Assembly: GCA_040830545.1 (NCBI GenBank) | Contig: JBFOMB010000072.1 | Coordinates: 1 to 10,146, forward strand | Length of the DNA stretch: 10,146 bases | Source: HXMU1420-2 sp040830545 | GTDB lineage: Bacteria > Pseudomonadota > Alphaproteobacteria > Rhodobacterales > Rhodobacteraceae | Direction: 5' to 3' | Shown: positions 7,324 to 10,146 of the stretch, piece after piece | Layout of the letters: every line of letters begins with the position of its first letter | How positions within the stretch are numbered: the first letter of the stretch is position 1 | Position numbers and translations under genes: made by a program | Notes under the pieces: model-generated | The model's database searches: none | Seen by the model: the letters and a program-made list of their open reading frames with translations, nothing else | What the model was told of the DNA's origin: nothing

Positions 7324-7866
7324 ATGGACCTTGACACGATCTGGACCCAATACCACGACCGCCTTGCTTCATTCCTCCGTAAGAAGGTCGCCAATTCTGC
7401 GGACGTAGATGATCTGCTGCAGGACATTTCAATCAGGGTCATCAACGGGCTGCCTGGTCTGCGTGACAAAGCGAAACTGCAACCCTGGCTGTTTCAAACC
7501 GCCAACAACGCAATCATCGATCACTACCGTTCGCGCGCGCGGAGGGCTGCGCCCGATCCTGATGACCTTTGGTACACACAGGAAGATCCGGATGTGCGTC
7601 GCGATCTGGAACAGTGCGTGGAACCGTTCATCCGCGCGTTACCCTCTGACATGGCCAACCTGCTGACAGCCATCGACCTGAACGGCCAGTCACAGAAAGC
7701 TTACGCGGACACGCTGGGCCTGCCCTATTCGACGCTGAAGTCTCAGGTGCACAAAGCGCGGTCGGAACTGCGTGTATTGTTCGAGGACTGTTGTGCGTTT
7801 CAGCGCGACAGTCGAGGACACGTCATAAACTATAACGTGAAATCAGATACTTGCAAAAATTGCTGA
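7324..7866 (+). CDS. ECF-type RNA polymerase sigma factor, SigZ-like
   Basis: Alternative sigma factor that would direct RNA polymerase to a small set of promoters; 180 residues. Region 2 spans about 6-71 (DVDDLLQDISIRVI, then LQPWLFQTANNAIIDHYRSR for -10 recognition and melting). After a linker at about 73-97, region 4 spans about 100-153, with the helix-turn-helix QKAYADTLGLPYSTLKSQVHKARSEL (124-149) for -35 binding. The tail continues with Cys156, Cys157, Cys177 and Cys180 (CCAF...CKNC), a layout I associate with SigZ-type factors. No anti-sigma gene is adjacent: priA is upstream and a glutathione S-transferase downstream. The ribosome site before ATG 7324 is poor. Control might come from transcription or from the cysteine tail; the latter is speculation. 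The AT-rich 3' end differs from priA and could signal transfer. ECF assignment is strong, SigZ subgroup moderate. Confidence 0.85.
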   Translation: MDLDTIWTQYHDRLASFLRKKVANSADVDDLLQDISIRVINGLPGLRDKAKLQPWLFQTANNAIIDHYRSRARRAAPDPDDLWYTQEDPDVRRDLEQCVEPFIRALPSDMANLLTAIDLNGQSQKAYADTLGLPYSTLKSQVHKARSELRVLFEDCCAFQRDSRGHVINYNVKSDTCKNC

Positions 7867-7884
7867 TCTGATCGTCGTCTTTTT
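7842..7884 (+). terminator. Hairpin plus T-run at the sigma factor 3' end
   Basis: ATCAGAT (7842-7848) pairs with ATCTGAT (7866-7872). Inside it GCAA (7853-7856) pairs with TTGC (7860-7863) around AAA. Seven bases after the stem comes TTTTT (7880-7884). The hairpin overlaps the sigma factor stop codon. It may be a weak or partial terminator that sets the ratio of sigma to GST mRNA. The stem is AT-rich and the T-run is displaced, so efficiency is doubtful. Confidence 0.35.
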
Positions 7885-7901
7885 GTTTGGTGCGTCGTCT
7901 T
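7873..7901. repeat. Direct repeat CGTCGTCTT, 20-bp spacing
   Basis: CGTCGTCTT occurs at 7873-7881 and again at 7893-7901, start to start exactly 20 bases, close to two helical turns. It lies in the short gap between the sigma factor and GST genes, where a regulator or RNA polymerase could bind one face of the helix. Chance occurrence is possible. Confidence 0.4.
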
Positions 7902-7915
7902 AACAATCGGACGCA
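7891..7915. promoter_or_regulatory. Dyad TGCGTC-N13-GACGCA upstream of GST
   Basis: TGCGTC (7891-7896) and GACGCA (7910-7915) form a perfect 6-bp inverted repeat centred about 32 bases upstream of the GST start, and the left arm overlaps the second CGTCGTCTT repeat. It could be an operator or an mRNA hairpin ahead of the GST ribosome site (AAAGGA at 7921-7926). Confidence 0.35.
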
Positions 7916-7934
7916 TCGAAAAAAGGATAAACCG

Positions 7935-8645
7935 ATGATCAGAATTGTCAGCTTCAAGATTTGCCCGTTTGTGCAGCGTGTGACCGGTATGCTGGAGGCC
8001 AAGTCGATTGCCTATCACATTGACTACATTGATCTGAGCAACAAACCGCAATGGTTTCTGGATATTTCACCTACGGGACAGGTTCCGGTCCTTGTCACAG
8101 AGACTGGAATGGCCCTTTTCGAGTCTGACGCAATTGTCGAATACATCGACGATATCACGCCTCCGCTGATTGCGGATCAAAGCCCGGAAGACCGCGCAAT
8201 TCAGCGGGCATGGAGCTATCAGGCATCGAAACATTACCTGGTTCAGTGCAGCATGATGCAAAGCGCGGATCGGGACACGCTGGCGGTACGGCAGAAGAAG
8301 CAGGATTCGGCCTTTGGGCGAGTTGAGGCTGTGTTGGGCGAAGGTCCCTATTTCGCTGGCGATTCGGTCAGCAACGTGGATGTGGCATGGCTGCCGTTGT
8401 TGCATCGTGCAGCACTGGTCGAAAGGCACAACGGTTTTGACTGCTTGTCAGACTTTCCCAAGGTCAAGGCATGGCAAAACGCGATCCTGGGAACCGGGCT
8501 GGCAGAGGCATCCGTTCCGGATGATTTCGACGAGAAGTTTGGCAGGTTCTACCTCTCCGACCGCACGTGGCTTGGGCGCGGTGCCGACACGGACGAACCC
8601 GCAATGGGTAATGTGCACGCGCAGCGGTCCTCCTGCTGCGGCTGA
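7935..8645 (+). CDS. Glutathione S-transferase family protein, Cys-type
   Basis: Cytoplasmic GST-fold protein of 236 residues. The N-terminal thioredoxin-like domain (about 1-75) has FKICPFVQRV (7-16) with Cys10 followed by Pro, the catalytic-cysteine arrangement of omega-like and related GSTs that reduce or deglutathionylate substrates. Next come the cis-Pro loop TGQVPVL (47-53) and ESDAIVEYI (63-71), the glutathione-binding ES motif. The helical C-terminal domain (about 88-205) includes SNVDVAWLPLLHRA. The chain then continues to an unusual end, SSCCG (232-236). The ATG at 7935 has AAAGGA about eight bases upstream and begins the thioredoxin fold; an earlier ATG at 7887 would add 16 basic residues (MVRRLNNRTHRKKDKP) that precede that fold and cover the dyad. 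It lies 68 bases after the sigma factor gene, so it may be cotranscribed or a target. The substrate is unknown. Confidence 0.87.
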   Translation: MIRIVSFKICPFVQRVTGMLEAKSIAYHIDYIDLSNKPQWFLDISPTGQVPVLVTETGMALFESDAIVEYIDDITPPLIADQSPEDRAIQRAWSYQASKHYLVQCSMMQSADRDTLAVRQKKQDSAFGRVEAVLGEGPYFAGDSVSNVDVAWLPLLHRAALVERHNGFDCLSDFPKVKAWQNAILGTGLAEASVPDDFDEKFGRFYLSDRTWLGRGADTDEPAMGNVHAQRSSCCG

Positions 8646-8657
8646 TCCACGACACGA

Positions 8658-8696
8658 AATACAGGTCGGGGGAATCCCTCCGGCCTGCCATGTATT
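8658..8696. terminator. Long hairpin after GST
   Basis: AATACA (8658-8663) pairs with TGTATT (8691-8696), and inside it GGTCGGGGG (8664-8672) pairs with CCTCCGGCC (8677-8685) with two G-T pairs around a 4-base loop; TGCCA (8686-8690) bulges. It starts 12 bases after the GST stop. No T-run follows, so it may be a transcript end-stabilising structure or a factor-assisted terminator. Confidence 0.4.
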
Positions 8697-8787
8697 CCAA
8701 ACTCTCTGATACAGTGATGATCCTTGGCCATACAGGTCTGACTGTTGCAAAGCGCGTCGCGTAGTTCCGCGTCTTGGTCAGTGATTT

Positions 8788-8805
8788 TGCAAACGGAATG
8801 CAAAC
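8788..8805. repeat. Tandem TGCAAAC repeats upstream of MFS gene
   Basis: TGCAAAC occurs at 8788-8794 and 8799-8805, 11 bases apart (one helical turn). A further TGCAAA is at 8746-8751, 42 bases before the first. This 294-base gap (8646-8939) has no convincing gene. The repeats could be regulator half-sites for the MFS gene, about 135-150 bases downstream, but no cognate regulator is encoded nearby. Confidence 0.3.
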
Positions 8806-8939
8806 CGGGAAACGCTGCCAAGTACATTTCGACCGGTTTCACCTGATGTGTTCGCCGCAACTGTGCACCTGCGCACGGGGCAACCGCACATGTGATTTAC
8901 CGCTCGCCATCTGCGCAGAACGGGCGTAAGGGTCAGGAC

Positions 8940-10146
8940 ATGAGACGTATGACGCTCGACGCCGCGCAGGATTTGCCGCTGTGGCGCCGCCCCATCGCAT
9001 TGTTGTTCCTGACGGCCATGGCCATGCCTATCGCGTTTTATGCGTGGTATGCGCTGTTGAACAATTTCGTGGTCGAGGCCGCAAATTTTGACGGGGCTGA
9101 CATCGGGCTGCTTCATACGGTCCGTGAAATCCCGGGATTTCTGTCGTTTCTGGCGATTTTCATCATCATCCTGATCCGCGAACAGGTGTTTGGGCTGGTG
9201 TCCCTGATCCTGCTCGGGGTCGCTACGGCCTTCACCGCGTGGTTCCCGACGCTGGGTGGCATTCTGATGCTGACATTCCTCAGCTCGGTCGGGTTTCACT
9301 ACTACGAAACAGTGAATCAGTCGCTGCAACTGCAATGGCTGCCCAAGGAGAAGGCCCCTCAAATGCTGGGCTGGCTGATGGGGGCCGCGTCGGCCACGTC
9401 GCTGGTGGTGTTCATTCTGATTGTGCTGATGTGGGACACTCTGAACCTGACTTACAATCTGGTGTTCATGGTCGCCGGGGGCACAACGGCGGCCCTGGCC
9501 CTGTTCGCCCTGTTTGCCTTTCCGCAATTCGAGTCCCCCACACCGCAGCGCAAGGAAATGGTCCTGCGCCGCCGCTACTGGCTGTACTATGCGTTGCAGT
9601 TCATGTCGGGTGCGCGACGGCAGATTTTCATGGTTTTCGCCGGGTTCATGATGGTGGAACGGTTCGGGTTCGAGGTGCATGAACTGACCGGGCTTTATCT
9701 GATCAACCTGATCATCAACATGGTTGCAGCCCCCTATCTGGGTAAGGCGGTTGGGTATTTCGGGGAACGGCGCGCGCTGATCTTTGAATATGTCGGGCTG
9801 GTGCTGGTCTTCCTTGCCTATGGCGGGGTCTACTGGTTTGGCTGGGGCATGATGATTGCCGCCATTCTTTATGTCATCGACCATATCCTGTTCGGACTGG
9901 CGCTGGCGTTGAAGACCTATTTCCAGAAGATCGCGGACCCGGCGGACATCGCCCCGACCGCTGCTGTAGCCTTTACCATCAACCACATCGCAGCCGTGTT
10001 CCTGCCCGTCCTGCTGGGCCTGCTTTGGCTCTATTCACCGGCGGGCGTGTTTTTTCTGGGGGCGGCCATTGCGGGCGGATCGGTGGTTCTGGGGGTGTTG
10101 TGCCCGCGCCATCCGCGGACCGGGGACGACAAGCGGTTGTGCCGCC
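8940..10146 (+). CDS. MFS transporter, 3' end beyond window
   Basis: Inner-membrane transporter of the major facilitator type; 402 residues are visible with no stop before the edge. Translation gives about 11-12 hydrophobic segments, roughly at 19-44, 62-80, 83-103, 107-122, 143-165, 172-194, 213-236, 250-267, 279-297, 302-324, 340-363 and 367-387. A polar loop between the halves sits at about 196-212 (PTPQRKEMVLRRRYW). The second half has GKAVGYFGERRAL (268-280), resembling MFS motif A. Since the twelfth segment ends near residue 387, only a short cytoplasmic tail is probably missing. Two in-frame ATGs at 8940 and 8949 are possible: AAGGG at 8928-8932 fits the first and AGGA at 8935-8938 the second. 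The substrate cannot be told from sequence. A long open frame on the opposite strand (8778-9986) is a codon-bias shadow. Confidence 0.85.
   Translation, partial: MRRMTLDAAQDLPLWRRPIALLFLTAMAMPIAFYAWYALLNNFVVEAANFDGADIGLLHTVREIPGFLSFLAIFIIILIREQVFGLVSLILLGVATAFTAWFPTLGGILMLTFLSSVGFHYYETVNQSLQLQWLPKEKAPQMLGWLMGAASATSLVVFILIVLMWDTLNLTYNLVFMVAGGTTAALALFALFAFPQFESPTPQRKEMVLRRRYWLYYALQFMSGARRQIFMVFAGFMMVERFGFEVHELTGLYLINLIINMVAAPYLGKAVGYFGERRALIFEYVGLVLVFLAYGGVYWFGWGMMIAAILYVIDHILFGLALALKTYFQKIADPADIAPTAAVAFTINHIAAVFLPVLLGLLWLYSPAGVFFLGAAIAGGSVVLGVLCPRHPRTGDDKRLCR

Noticed and set aside
8549..8860. Small minus-strand gene overlapping the GST 3' end
   Set aside because: About a third overlaps the GST antisense, no ribosome site or family signature was seen, and its start lies within repeat-rich non-coding sequence.
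8778..9986. 402-codon minus-strand open frame opposite the MFS gene
   Set aside because: Its product is very rich in Gln, His and Arg, as expected of the complement of codons for hydrophobic residues; the plus strand gives a clear membrane transporter.

Overview
The window looks like chromosome of an alphaproteobacterium, most likely a Rhodobacterales/Roseobacter-group organism. The basis is high GC coding sequence, a divergent DUF484-xerC cluster close to priA, and an alphaproteobacterial-style cytochrome P460-family protein. This placement is inferred from the protein sequences alone.

Left end (1-1500): a truncated and mutated 5' remnant of a catalase-peroxidase gene (katG) lies on the minus strand. 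It is divergent from an intact oxyR that keeps both redox cysteines. The gap between them holds a dyad with LysR-type T-N11-A geometry. A GC-rich hairpin separates oxyR from the next, convergent gene.

Centre left (1495-3851, all minus): a secreted mono-heme cytochrome of the P460 family is followed by a DUF484 protein translationally coupled to the tyrosine recombinase xerC through a 4-base GTGA overlap.

Centre right (3852-7288, plus): a divergent intergenic region with a perfect dyad and a TTGACA element precedes a guanidino-group-modifying enzyme of the amidinotransferase/DDAH superfamily. The primosomal helicase gene priA follows closely.

Right end (7324-10146, plus): a SigZ-like ECF sigma factor with a cysteine-rich tail and no visible anti-sigma gene is followed by a Cys-type glutathione S-transferase that itself ends in Cys-Cys-Gly. 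The 68-base gap between them contains a hairpin, a 9-bp direct repeat spaced exactly 20 bp, and a second dyad. After a 294-base gap comes an MFS transporter that runs off the right edge.

Housekeeping genes (xerC, DUF484, priA) form the core. Around them are genes with a possible redox/thiol theme (oxyR with a dead katG, P460 cytochrome, SigZ-like factor plus GST). I saw no CRISPR array, transposase, tRNA or rRNA gene. No wholly new multi-gene system is evident; the sigma-factor/GST pair and the decayed katG are the most interesting points.
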